Below, piece by piece: positions 53,691-61,021 of a DNA stretch of 64,000 bases (the first letter of the stretch is position 1; every line of letters begins with the position of its first letter). The position numbers and the translations under genes were made by a program. The notes beneath the pieces were generated by a model, which was not told the DNA's origin, did not search any database, and was given only the letters and a program-made list of their open reading frames with translations. This DNA is from CAVZVW01 sp963778845. Lineage in GTDB: Bacteria; Actinomycetota; Actinomycetes; Actinomycetales; Kineosporiaceae. Location: the NCBI GenBank assembly GCA_963778845.1, contig CAVZVW010000001.1, forward strand, positions 496,001 through 560,000, written 5' to 3'.

Positions 53691-54332
53691 GTGAGCAAGG
53701 ATGGCCCCCATGCCAACCGGCTCCTCGGCGCCGCACACGCTGCCACTGCCTTAGCAGGCACGTCCCCGGCGGACTGGCTCACCGCTATCGCAACGCTCGC
53801 CGCCGTCGTCGTCGTGGCCATATACCTCTGGGGCAAGGAGGATCGCCGCACCCGCGACAGGCAGGAGAAGCGCGCCGCCGCTCAAGCTCGGCTGGTCCGT
53901 GTCGGCCCCTGCGCGGCGGTCCCGCTCTCGGGATCCCAAGGGACACTCGGAACCAGCCGCATCCGGCGGGCATCCTCGCCGCACGCCGTGGAGTCGCTGT
54001 CCAGATCGCTGACGGCGTGCACGGTGCCCGTCGGAACGATCATCGGCGGCGGCGGGAACGTGCAGCCCGGCCGCAAGCCCCTCGGGGTAACTGACCGTAC
54101 GCTGGCGGAACAGGACAACCACGTCATGCCGGGCAAGCTACTCGCCGTCGCCGCCTACGACGCCCTCATCTTCTACCGCGCAGCGCGTCCAAGAAGAGTC
54201 GTACTAGCGCCACGCCTACCAACCGCCGCGGACCCAACGCCCCGCCACGCGCAGCCGGGGAGGAAGGTTATCCACAGCGCGCGTTGCCCAGGGTATAGAA
54301 CTCGATGGCAGATCTATAGGTTTGTGCGCTAA
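53691..54332 (+). CDS. doubtful membrane-protein fragment in the island
   Basis: The frame from GTG 53691 has one clear membrane segment (DWLTAIATLAAVVVVAIYLWG) followed by a basic coiled stretch KEDRRTRDRQEKRAAAQARL, a form common in small proteins of actinobacterial phages and islands. After about codon 65 the sequence becomes Arg/Ser-rich and runs without structure into the fic promoter, so the true 3' part is probably lost by frameshift or deletion. Confidence 0.3.
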   Translation: MSKDGPHANRLLGAAHAATALAGTSPADWLTAIATLAAVVVVAIYLWGKEDRRTRDRQEKRAAAQARLVRVGPCAAVPLSGSQGTLGTSRIRRASSPHAVESLSRSLTACTVPVGTIIGGGGNVQPGRKPLGVTDRTLAEQDNHVMPGKLLAVAAYDALIFYRAARPRRVVLAPRLPTAADPTPRHAQPGRKVIHSARCPGYRTRWQIYRFVR

Positions 54333-54337
54333 CCTAT
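54316..54337. promoter_or_regulatory. first palindrome upstream of fic
   Basis: ATAGGTT and AACCTAT form a perfect 7-bp inverted repeat with 8 nt between, 45 nt before the fic start. Confidence 0.55.
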
Positions 54338-54338
54338 G

Positions 54339-54354
54339 ATTCCATCAGTGGAAT
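54339..54354. promoter_or_regulatory. second palindrome upstream of fic
   Basis: ATTCCA-TCAG-TGGAAT is a perfect 6-bp inverted repeat starting 2 nt after the first palindrome. The pair probably binds a regulator or overlaps the promoter. Confidence 0.55.
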
Positions 54355-54382
54355 TCATACGTGGCCGGTTGGGGAGCACACA

Positions 54383-55573
54383 GTGGACCGCGACGCGTTC
54401 CGAGACTCGCCGGTGGGGCAGCTGCACCGGATCACAGGGCACGACCTCATCCTCGGGCGCTCGTACGACCACCATGCCTTCGTACCCGACCCGCTGCCGG
54501 AGAGCGTTCCGCTGACGGAACTGAGTTACAAGTTGATCAGCGAGGCTGAGCGCGCCCTGGGGCGACTGGACGCCGCGGCCGCCCGCATCCCGAACGCGTC
54601 GCTACTGACCCGACCGGTGCTGTACAAGGAGGCCGTGAGCACGAGTGCGCTCGAAGGCACCTACGCCCCGCTCGTCGAGGTGCTGGAGGCAGATTTCGTG
54701 GAGGAGCGCCAGCACAGCCAGGAGGTCCGTGAGATTCTGAACTGGATCGCCGCCGCACGACACGGGCTGCACCTCATCGAGCGGAAGCCGATCTGCGGCA
54801 CGGTCCTCAACGAGCTACACGGCATCCTTGTCCAAGGCACACGTGGCGACGGTCCCGACCGCGGTCGGTTGCGGAGCGGGCAGGTGTACATCGGCGAGCG
54901 TCACGCCGGCATCGAGAACTCGAGGTTTGTCCCTCCGCCACCTGGGGAGATCCTGGTCACCGGCTTCGATGCGTGGGAAAAGTGGATCAACACGGAGGAT
55001 GCGATCCCCCTCCTCGTCAAGATCGCGCTCAGTCACTACCAGTTCGAAACACTCCACCCGTACAACGACGGCAACGGACGACTCGGTCGGCTAGTGATCG
55101 TCCTCCAGCTCGTCTATGCCAGAGCCCTCGCGCACCCCATCCTGAACCTGTCCACTTGGCTTGAGGCTCGCAAGGATGACTACAAGGACCTACTGCTCGC
55201 AGTTAGCAAGACCGGCGACTACGACCCGTGGGTGCAGTTCTTCGCCACAGCGATGGCAGCGTCTTCCGACGAGGGTGTGCGCCGCATCGGTCTATTGGTC
55301 AAGACGCGTGACGAAATGGCCGAGTCGGTGCGCGCCGACGGAGCTCGGGGAGTCGCGCTGGACATCGTCAACGATCTGCTCGAGTATCCAGTGATCACGG
55401 TGACCCAAGCAGCCAGCAAGCACAACGTCACGTTCCCCCCCGCCAACGCGGCCATCCAGCGCATGGTCAAGCTGGGCATCCTGCGGGAAGTAACGGGCCG
55501 GACCTACGGTCGCGTGTACATCTGCCCCGGAGTCATGCAGGCGGTCGACCAGCCGCTACCGACAACATCCTGA
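54383..55573 (+). CDS. Fic-family adenylyltransferase-like protein, class II
   Basis: A 396-aa Fic/DOC protein. The active-site loop is HPYNDGNGRLGR with catalytic H225, so the AMP-transfer site is intact. The N-terminal inhibitory helix motif TSALEG (T87..E91-G92) marks a class II enzyme that silences itself; an N-terminal Fic_N region precedes it. The C-terminal part (about 320-396) is a winged helix (VTVTQAASKHNVTFPPANAAIQRMVKLGILREV), typical of this group. GTG 54383 follows GGGGAG. Base composition is more AT-rich than neighbours. It could modify host proteins by AMPylation, as a toxin or regulator carried by the island. Confidence 0.92.
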   Translation: MDRDAFRDSPVGQLHRITGHDLILGRSYDHHAFVPDPLPESVPLTELSYKLISEAERALGRLDAAAARIPNASLLTRPVLYKEAVSTSALEGTYAPLVEVLEADFVEERQHSQEVREILNWIAAARHGLHLIERKPICGTVLNELHGILVQGTRGDGPDRGRLRSGQVYIGERHAGIENSRFVPPPPGEILVTGFDAWEKWINTEDAIPLLVKIALSHYQFETLHPYNDGNGRLGRLVIVLQLVYARALAHPILNLSTWLEARKDDYKDLLLAVSKTGDYDPWVQFFATAMAASSDEGVRRIGLLVKTRDEMAESVRADGARGVALDIVNDLLEYPVITVTQAASKHNVTFPPANAAIQRMVKLGILREVTGRTYGRVYICPGVMQAVDQPLPTTS

Positions 55574-55892
55574 GCAGGTCGGCGCCACCACGTTTCGAGA
55601 TGTTCAGGTGCCACGAAACAAGATCAGCAGTACCGGCCGGTGCCGGGCCTGGTGGCGAGCCCACCGTAGGCCGCGACCTTCCGGCTCCTGCCCGGCAGGA
55701 CGAGCGACCCGTCGGGCAGTTCGATCGCGACCTTGGGGTGGACCGTGACCGTGATCGGCTTGGCTGCCGCGCGGGCCGCGGCGCTGGTCTCCCGGACGCG
55801 TCGTGACCAGACGGTGACCAGCCCACCGCAATCGGATGAGCCTCGTGCGGGCGGAGGTCGGTAAACGTGCAGGTCACAGCCCTTTCGGGTTG
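55574..55892. other. 319-nt stretch without a supported gene
   Basis: A minus-strand frame stays open here and into the tRNA (ITVTVHPKVAIELPDGSLVL is its most protein-like part), but has no start codon downstream of the tRNA, so no gene is claimed. It may be the remnant of an element gene. Confidence 0.35.
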
Positions 55893-55965
55893 AGCCGGCA
55901 CCGGGACTCGAACCCGGAACCGCCCGATTACAAGTCGGGTGCGCTGCCAGTTGCGCCATGCCGGC
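55893..55965 (-). tRNA. tRNA-Thr (anticodon TGT)
   Basis: A 73-nt tRNA. Acceptor arms GCCGGCA and TGCCGGC pair fully; the anticodon stem CCCGA/TCGGG encloses CTTGTAA, giving anticodon TGT (Thr, codon ACA). The T arm is CCGGG-TTCGAGT-CCCGG and the discriminator is T. CCA is not encoded. It is the integration target of the mini-island. Confidence 0.95.
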
Positions 55966-56098
55966 CGACGTACGCCGAGGTTCCGCCGTTCCTCGGCTGG
56001 CGCACAGCCTACGTGCTCTCACCGACGCGTTGCCGAGCCCAGCACGTGCCGATGGTGGCGTGTACCGCATCAGATGCCAGGGTGCAGGGAGCCCGGAC

Positions 56099-57760
56099 TC
56101 AGGGCCGGCTGACGGCGCCTCGGAGCCCCGCGACCGGCGAACCCTTCAGTGGCGCCCAGTCGGCCCCCGACCCTCCGGCGACCACCGAGAGCGCAGCGAC
56201 GATGAGCAGGACTAGGACGACGGCGGCGACCCCCTGGCCCCGCCGCCCCGGCGTCGCCGCCCGGGCGATAGCCCTGCTGCCACGGCGGTACGAGCCGCCG
56301 CCTGGGCCCCACCACGCCGCCAAGAGCCCGGCGGTCATGCCCAGCCCGAGGGCGAGCGGGTGCTCGGGCCCGAGGTGCCTGTTGCCGGTGGTACTACCCG
56401 TCGTGGCTGCGGCCGCCATGAGCAGCACGCTGAGCGCCACGAGCCCCGGCAGCACGAGCGCGACGAGCGTGCACACGGTTGAGCTCAGCAGCCGGTAGGG
56501 CAGGCTGACGATCATGACCGCCGTGTCCGTGCGTCGTGGGCCGGCCTCGCAGCGCCGCCGCCAGAGGCCAAGCGTGCTGCGGTCGACCGTCCTGGCCGCG
56601 ACCTGCCACGCAGCGACAAGCATCACCGCCGCCGGCGGGGCCACCGCGGCGATCGCCACGACAGCGAGCATCGCGAGGGTCAGGACGCCGCCGCGCGGCT
56701 GTGGCGACGGCTGACCTGGCAGGGCGGGCGCCTGCCCGGGCACGGGAGTCACCAGGGGGACAGGCGCGTGCGCCGGGACGGGTGACGGCCGAGGGACGCC
56801 GTAGGCCGCTGGGGAGCGGCCCACGGTGGCCGCCTGGTCCCACGGAATGGCCCGGGTCGCGGGGACCCGGACGGGCTGGGTCGGCGCTGCCGGGGGCCGC
56901 CAGCCGTTCGGGACCCCGTTGCCCACCCTCGCGACGAGCCCGCTGCCCACCCACGCTGCGGGCCCGTTGCCGAGCCCGGCGACGAGCCAACCGCCCTGGG
57001 GTCTGGCCGTCGGGTCCACCGTCAACGCGGCCGCCAGAGTGGGCAGCAGCCTCCCGTCCACACCGGCGAGATCGGCCGACCCGCGGCGCACGCGCTCGAG
57101 CACCACCTCGACCGGGCCGGTGCCGAACGGCGGCCGGCCGGTGGCGGCGAAGGCGAGTGTCGCCCCCCACCCCCACCAGTCCGTCGCGGGTGTCACCGCA
57201 GCGCCGCTGGTCACCTCCGGCGAGAGGTACCCCGGCGTGCCCATCACCTGGCCGACGATCGTGATCCTCGACTGGTCGGCGACGTGGGCGATGCCGAAGT
57301 CGATGACGACGGGGGCGCCGTCCACCAGCAGGACGTTCGCGGGCTTGACGTCGCGATGCACGACTCCGCTGGCGTGGATCGCGGCAAGGGCCTCGCCGAG
57401 CGCGCAGCCGACCGCGACGACCTCGGCGTACGGCAGGGGGCCGCGAGCACGCACGACGTCCTCCAACGGCGTCCCGGGCACGAAGCGTGTGACGACGTAG
57501 GGCACCTCGGCGTCGAGGTCGGCGTCCAGCACCTCGGCCACGCGCGGGTGGCGCACCCTCCGCAGCGTGGCGACCTCCTGCGCCAGGCGCATGCGCGCCT
57601 CGGTGTCAGCCGCCACCTGGGCTCGCAGCACTTTCAGCGCGACCGCACGCCCGTCCGGGGCGACAGCGAGGTGGACGACGCCCATGCCGCCCTCACCGAG
57701 CCGGCTCACCAGGCGGTACGGCCCGACCGTGGCAAGGTCGCGCGCGGGCCCGACGGTCAT
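56099..57760 (-). CDS. membrane Ser/Thr protein kinase
   Basis: A 553-aa Hanks-type kinase. The glycine loop is GEGGMGVV (22-29), the ATP lysine is in VALKVLR, the catalytic loop HRDVKPANVL, then DFGIAHVAD and GTPGYLSPEV. After the kinase domain (to about 265) comes a Pro/Ala/Val-rich linker and four hydrophobic helices in the C-terminal 160 residues (VVAIAAVAPPAAVMLVAAW, CTLVALVLPGLVALSVLL, AGLLAAWW, AAVVLVLLIVAALSVV). There are no PASTA repeats, so it is not a PknB-type wall sensor. ATG 57760 lies 6 nt after TACCGT. Confidence 0.9.
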   Translation of the reverse strand: MTVGPARDLATVGPYRLVSRLGEGGMGVVHLAVAPDGRAVALKVLRAQVAADTEARMRLAQEVATLRRVRHPRVAEVLDADLDAEVPYVVTRFVPGTPLEDVVRARGPLPYAEVVAVGCALGEALAAIHASGVVHRDVKPANVLLVDGAPVVIDFGIAHVADQSRITIVGQVMGTPGYLSPEVTSGAAVTPATDWWGWGATLAFAATGRPPFGTGPVEVVLERVRRGSADLAGVDGRLLPTLAAALTVDPTARPQGGWLVAGLGNGPAAWVGSGLVARVGNGVPNGWRPPAAPTQPVRVPATRAIPWDQAATVGRSPAAYGVPRPSPVPAHAPVPLVTPVPGQAPALPGQPSPQPRGGVLTLAMLAVVAIAAVAPPAAVMLVAAWQVAARTVDRSTLGLWRRRCEAGPRRTDTAVMIVSLPYRLLSSTVCTLVALVLPGLVALSVLLMAAAATTGSTTGNRHLGPEHPLALGLGMTAGLLAAWWGPGGGSYRRGSRAIARAATPGRRGQGVAAVVLVLLIVAALSVVAGGSGADWAPLKGSPVAGLRGAVSRP

Positions 57761-57766
57761 GCACCC

Positions 57767-57772
57767 ACGGTA
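57767..57772 (-). promoter_or_regulatory. -10 box TACCGT for the leaderless kinase gene
   Basis: TACCGT on the minus strand, 6 nt before ATG 57760. Confidence 0.5.
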
Positions 57773-57902
57773 TGCCAGGCCGGCGGACGGCAGGCGGCTT
57801 GCCGCGCGATGGGCCCGGCAGGCCGCTCGCCGCTTCTAAGCCCGGCGGCCGCTGAGCGCGACGGGGCGTCGGGCGACTGCTGCGCCCGGCCGTGGCGTGG
57901 CC

Positions 57903-58331
57903 TCAGCCGGTGATGTAGGCGGTGAGCTGGTCCCGCTCGACCTGGAGCTCGTCGATCCGGTTCTTGACCACGTCGCCGATGCTGATGATCCCGGCCAACC
58001 GCTCGTCGACCAGCACCGGGATGTGCCGGACGCGGTGCTCCGTCATCATGATCATGAGGTCGTCGAGCCTGTCCTCGGGCGAGCAGGTGCGCACCTCGCT
58101 GGTCATGATCGCACTGACCGGACGGTCGAGGATGCCCGCGCCGTCGCTCTGCAGGTGCCGCACGACGTCCCGCTCGCTCACGATCCCGTCGACTGCCCCG
58201 TCGCCGGCTGACACCACGAGTGCGCCCACGCGGTGCTCGGCGAGCAGGTCGAGCAGAGTACTGACAGGGGTGTCCGGAGCGACCGTGACGACACCTTCGC
58301 CCTTGCGTCGAAGCACATCCGTGATCCTCAT
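57903..58331 (-). CDS. CBS-domain pair protein
   Basis: A 142-aa protein made of two CBS domains (about 8-65 and 75-130): VAPDTPVSTLLDLLAEHRVGALVV, IVSERDVVRHL, then IMTSEVRTCSPEDRLDDLM and GIISIGDVVKNRI. Stand-alone CBS pairs bind adenine nucleotides and act as energy sensors; no target is known. Its ATG overlaps the LacI gene stop in ATGA, so the two are coupled. Confidence 0.9.
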   Translation of the reverse strand: MRITDVLRRKGEGVVTVAPDTPVSTLLDLLAEHRVGALVVSAGDGAVDGIVSERDVVRHLQSDGAGILDRPVSAIMTSEVRTCSPEDRLDDLMIMMTEHRVRHIPVLVDERLAGIISIGDVVKNRIDELQVERDQLTAYITG

Positions 58332-59501
58332 GACGGCACCTCCCCGACGGCGACCTGCGGGTCCTCGGCGCCGCGCAGGTCGTGCCGAGAAGGGTACGGA
58401 CCCGGCGCCCCCCTGGACAGTCCCCCGGAGGTCGTCACCCCGGGGCCGCTGACGTCGACGGCGACCTCAGCCCCCACGGGGACGTCGTGCGCAGGCGGCG
58501 CCGCCCCGGTGCTGGACCGCACCACGAGCTCGGGGCGGAACACGTACTCCGCACGCGGCGCCGGCATGCCGGCGATCTCGTCGAGCAGCGCCCGGACCGC
58601 TGCCGCACCCATGGCCTGCACCGACTGGCGCACGGTGGTCAGCGGCGGGTCGGTGAACCCGATGAGCAGGGAGTCGTCGTAACCGATGACCGAGACGTCA
58701 CCGGGGACGGCGAGCCCCCGCGCGCGCACCTGCCGTACCGCTCCCAGCGCCATGAGGTCGGACCCGCAGACGATGCGCCGTGCACCCGGCGTCCAGGAGC
58801 CTCTCGGTCGCCTCCGCACCGCCCTCGACGCCGAACATCGAGCAGTGCACCCACGCCTCGACGTCGTCGACCCCCAGCCGCCGGCGCATCGCGTCGCGGA
58901 ACCCGACGATCTTGCGCTGGGAGGGGACGAACCGTTGCGGGCCGACGGCAAGGCCGATCCGGCGGTGCCCCAGGCTGGCCAGGTGTGTGACGGCGAGCTC
59001 CATGGAGGCCACGTCGTCGTTGCTGATGAACGGAGCGTCGACCCCCTCGAGGTAGCCGTTCACCAGCACGATCGGCAGCCCTCGCCGCCGCAGGGCGCGG
59101 TAGCGGTCGGGGTCCGTGGTGGTGTCCGCGTGCAGCCCCGAGACGAACACGATGCCCGAGACGCCGCGTTCGAGCAGCATCTGGGTGAAGTCGTCCTCGT
59201 GCAGGCCTCCTGGGGTGGCCGTGCACAGGACGGCGGTGTAGCCGTTGCGAGCCAGCGCCGACTCGATGACCTGCGCGAACGCGGGGAAGATCGGGTTGTC
59301 CAGCTCGGGCACGATCAGGCCGACCAAGCCGGCGGAACGCTCCTTGAGCCGGGAGGGCCGCTCGTAACCGAGCACGTCGAGGGCGGTGAGCACGGCCTGT
59401 CGGGTCGTCTCGGCGACCCCCGGCTTGCCGTTGAGAACCCGGCTCACGGTCGCCTCGCTCACCGCGGCCTGCGCGGCGATGTCCGCCAGTCGCGCCCTCA
59501 T
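58328..59501 (-). pseudogene. LacI-family regulator broken by one extra base
   Basis: The frame from ATG 59501 gives a complete LacI HTH (ADIAAQAAVSEATVSRVLNG, hinge region) and most of the periplasmic-binding-like domain up to ERLLDAG. Reading then shifts: the next frame carries on with RRIVCGSDLMALGAV, SVIGYDDSLLIGFTDPPLTTVRQ and ends at TGA overlapping the CBS start. The total length (1174 nt) is one over a multiple of three; removing one base near 58790 restores LDAGARRIVCGSDLM. It lies opposite an MsiK-type ABC ATPase, whose promoter region carries LacI-like palindromes. A frameshift, phase-variable state or sequencing error is possible. Confidence 0.8.
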
Positions 59502-59507
59502 GGGGCC

Positions 59508-59513
59508 ACGGTA
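59508..59513 (-). promoter_or_regulatory. -10 box TACCGT for the leaderless LacI gene
   Basis: TACCGT on the minus strand, 6 nt before ATG 59501. Confidence 0.5.
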
Positions 59514-59530
59514 CCCGCAACTTCGGCGAA

Positions 59531-59562
59531 CTTGCCGCAAGGTTTCATCGTCTTGCTGCAAC
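59531..59562. promoter_or_regulatory. two TTGC-N-GCAA palindromes
   Basis: CTTGC-C-GCAAG (59531-59541) and CTTGC-T-GCAAC (59552-59562) are related palindromes about two helical turns apart. They lie between the divergent LacI and ABC ATPase genes and fit LacI-family half-sites. Confidence 0.55.
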
Positions 59563-59628
59563 CACGGTCAGACAGGGACGCCGCAGCTGATCTGCGCATA
59601 CCGGCGATTACCGGATAAACCGGAACGT

Positions 59629-59640
59629 GAAAACGTTATC
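59629..59640. promoter_or_regulatory. LacI-type operator GAAAACGTTATC
   Basis: The AACGTT-centred near-palindrome resembles the common LacI-family consensus GAAAACGTTTTC. It lies near the probable promoter of the ABC ATPase gene. Confidence 0.5.
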
Positions 59641-59794
59641 TTGCCGTGCTCCAGCACTTGGGCAAGGATGTGACCACGCTCACGGGCTCGCCCCGTGGGC
59701 CGAGCCTTCACCCGCCGGCTCCACGTCGGAGCTGACGGCCACCCTCCACTCGGATCGTCCGGCACGTTCCTGCCGGTGAAGGGACTGCATAGCC
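59641..59794 (+). promoter_or_regulatory. structured leader of the MsiK-type ATPase gene, possible msiK RNA motif
   Basis: About 150 nt without coding potential, with CACGGG/CCCGTG pairing near 59680-59700 and a perfect hairpin CCGGCA-CGTTCC-TGCCGG at 59759-59776 directly before GAAGGGA and the ATG. An actinobacterial RNA motif named msiK is known in this position, but I cannot check its consensus here. Confidence 0.4.
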
Positions 59795-60871
59795 ATGGCT
59801 ACCGTCACGTTCGACAAGGCCTCCCGGATCTTCCCGGGATCGACCAAGCCCGCAGTCGACCAGCTGGACCTGCTCATCAACGACGGCGAGTTCCTCGTGC
59901 TCGTCGGCCCCTCCGGCTGCGGCAAGTCCACCTCCCTGCGCATGCTCGCTGGGCTCGAGGACGTCAACGCCGGCCGGATCTTCATCGGCGAGCGCGATGT
60001 CACTCAGATCCCCCCGAAGGACCGCGACATCGCCATGGTCTTCCAGAGCTACGCCCTCTACCCGCACATGACCGTCGCGGACAACATGGGCTTCGCCCTC
60101 AAGATCGCCGGCGTTCCCAAGGACGAGATCCGCACGCGTGTCAGTGACGCCGCGAAGATCCTCGACCTCACCCAGTACCTCGACCGCAAGCCGAAGGCCC
60201 TCTCCGGCGGTCAGCGCCAGCGGGTGGCCATGGGCCGCGCGATCGTCCGCAAGCCCCAGGTGTTCCTCATGGACGAGCCGCTGTCGAACCTCGACGCCAA
60301 GCTGCGCGTCCAGACACGCACGCAGATCGCCTCGCTCCAGCGCCGGCTCGGTGTCACGACGGTCTACGTCACGCACGACCAGACCGAGGCCATGACCATG
60401 GGCGACCGCGTCTGCGTGCTCAAGGACGGTCTGCTCATGCAGGTCGGCACACCGCGTGACCTCTACGACCACCCGGACAACGTCTTCGTGGCCGGGTTCA
60501 TCGGCTCCCCCGCGATGAACCTGCTCGACCTGCGGGTGGTCGACGGCGGCGTCCAGCTCGGTGACATGGTCTGGCCGGTGGAGCGCGAGCTGCTCGGCGC
60601 GGCGTCGGCCGGCAAGATCACCGTGGGCATGCGGCCGGAGGACCTGACGCTGGCCGAGCACGGCCTGGCCGTGACGGTGGACGTGGTCGAGGAGCTCGGC
60701 GCCGACGCCTACGTCTACGGCACGCTGCGCAGCGACGAGACCGACCTCCCGATCGTGGCCCGCACCGACGGTCGCGACGTGCCCGACAAGGGCGCGACCG
60801 TGCACCTGCAGCCGAAGCCGGCGCATGTGCACCTGTTCGACGTGTCGAACGGCCAGCGCCTCGGCGGCTGA
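59795..60871 (+). CDS. MsiK/UgpC-type ABC transporter ATP-binding protein
   Basis: A 358-aa ATPase that energises carbohydrate ABC importers. Walker A is GPSGCGKST, the Q loop VFQSYALYPHMTV, the signature LSGGQRQRVAMGRA, Walker B VFLMDEPLSNLD and the H loop VYVTHDQTEA. A C-terminal TOBE/OB regulatory domain (about 235-358) has IGSPAMNLLDL and GMRPEDLTL. In actinobacteria one MsiK serves several sugar importers whose permeases are encoded elsewhere; fittingly, no permease or binding protein is adjacent. Divergent from the LacI gene and its operators, and ended by a 19-bp hairpin. Confidence 0.93.
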   Translation: MATVTFDKASRIFPGSTKPAVDQLDLLINDGEFLVLVGPSGCGKSTSLRMLAGLEDVNAGRIFIGERDVTQIPPKDRDIAMVFQSYALYPHMTVADNMGFALKIAGVPKDEIRTRVSDAAKILDLTQYLDRKPKALSGGQRQRVAMGRAIVRKPQVFLMDEPLSNLDAKLRVQTRTQIASLQRRLGVTTVYVTHDQTEAMTMGDRVCVLKDGLLMQVGTPRDLYDHPDNVFVAGFIGSPAMNLLDLRVVDGGVQLGDMVWPVERELLGAASAGKITVGMRPEDLTLAEHGLAVTVDVVEELGADAYVYGTLRSDETDLPIVARTDGRDVPDKGATVHLQPKPAHVHLFDVSNGQRLGG

Positions 60872-60900
60872 GGCCGCCGCCCGTCACGCGCCGTCCCAGA

Positions 60901-60946
60901 GTCGTCGGGCCAGACCCGCCCGAGCGTGCGGGTCTGGCCCGACGAC
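60901..60946 (+). terminator. 19-bp hairpin terminator after the ABC ATPase
   Basis: The arm at 60901-60919 (GTCGTCGGGCCAGACCCGC) pairs perfectly with 60928-60946 around an 8-nt loop. No T tract follows. Confidence 0.8.
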
Positions 60947-61021
60947 CGCCACGCGCAGGGGCCTGACGCGCGCGAGCCAGACGCGCGCCCTCGCGACTCG
61001 TGCGATCGAGAATGGATCCCG

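Larger units (their letters stand above)
53043..55965. mobile_element. tRNA-Thr-associated mini-island with fic
   Basis: The intact tRNA-Thr at 55893-55965 forms the right border; the left border is a 32-bp perfect copy of its anticodon-loop-to-T-arm part. Inside are a frameshifted HTH gene, a membrane fragment, and a fic gene visibly more AT-rich than its neighbours. No integrase is recognisable, so it looks like a decayed or non-autonomous element. Confidence 0.7.

Noticed and set aside
50900..54094. 1064-codon plus-strand frame across the CHAT gene and the island
   Set aside because: It runs through genes and the att copy in a different frame and has no recognisable domain.
55624..56070. 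Minus-strand gene spanning tRNA-Thr
   Set aside because: Its only start codons lie upstream of or inside the tRNA, and the frame passes through the whole tRNA sequence.
59531..59541. Rifamycin-associated element
   Set aside because: The core CTTGCGGCAAG (minus strand) resembles the element as I remember it, but the outer arms do not match and the flanking genes are a sugar regulator and an ABC ATPase, so LacI-type sites are more likely.
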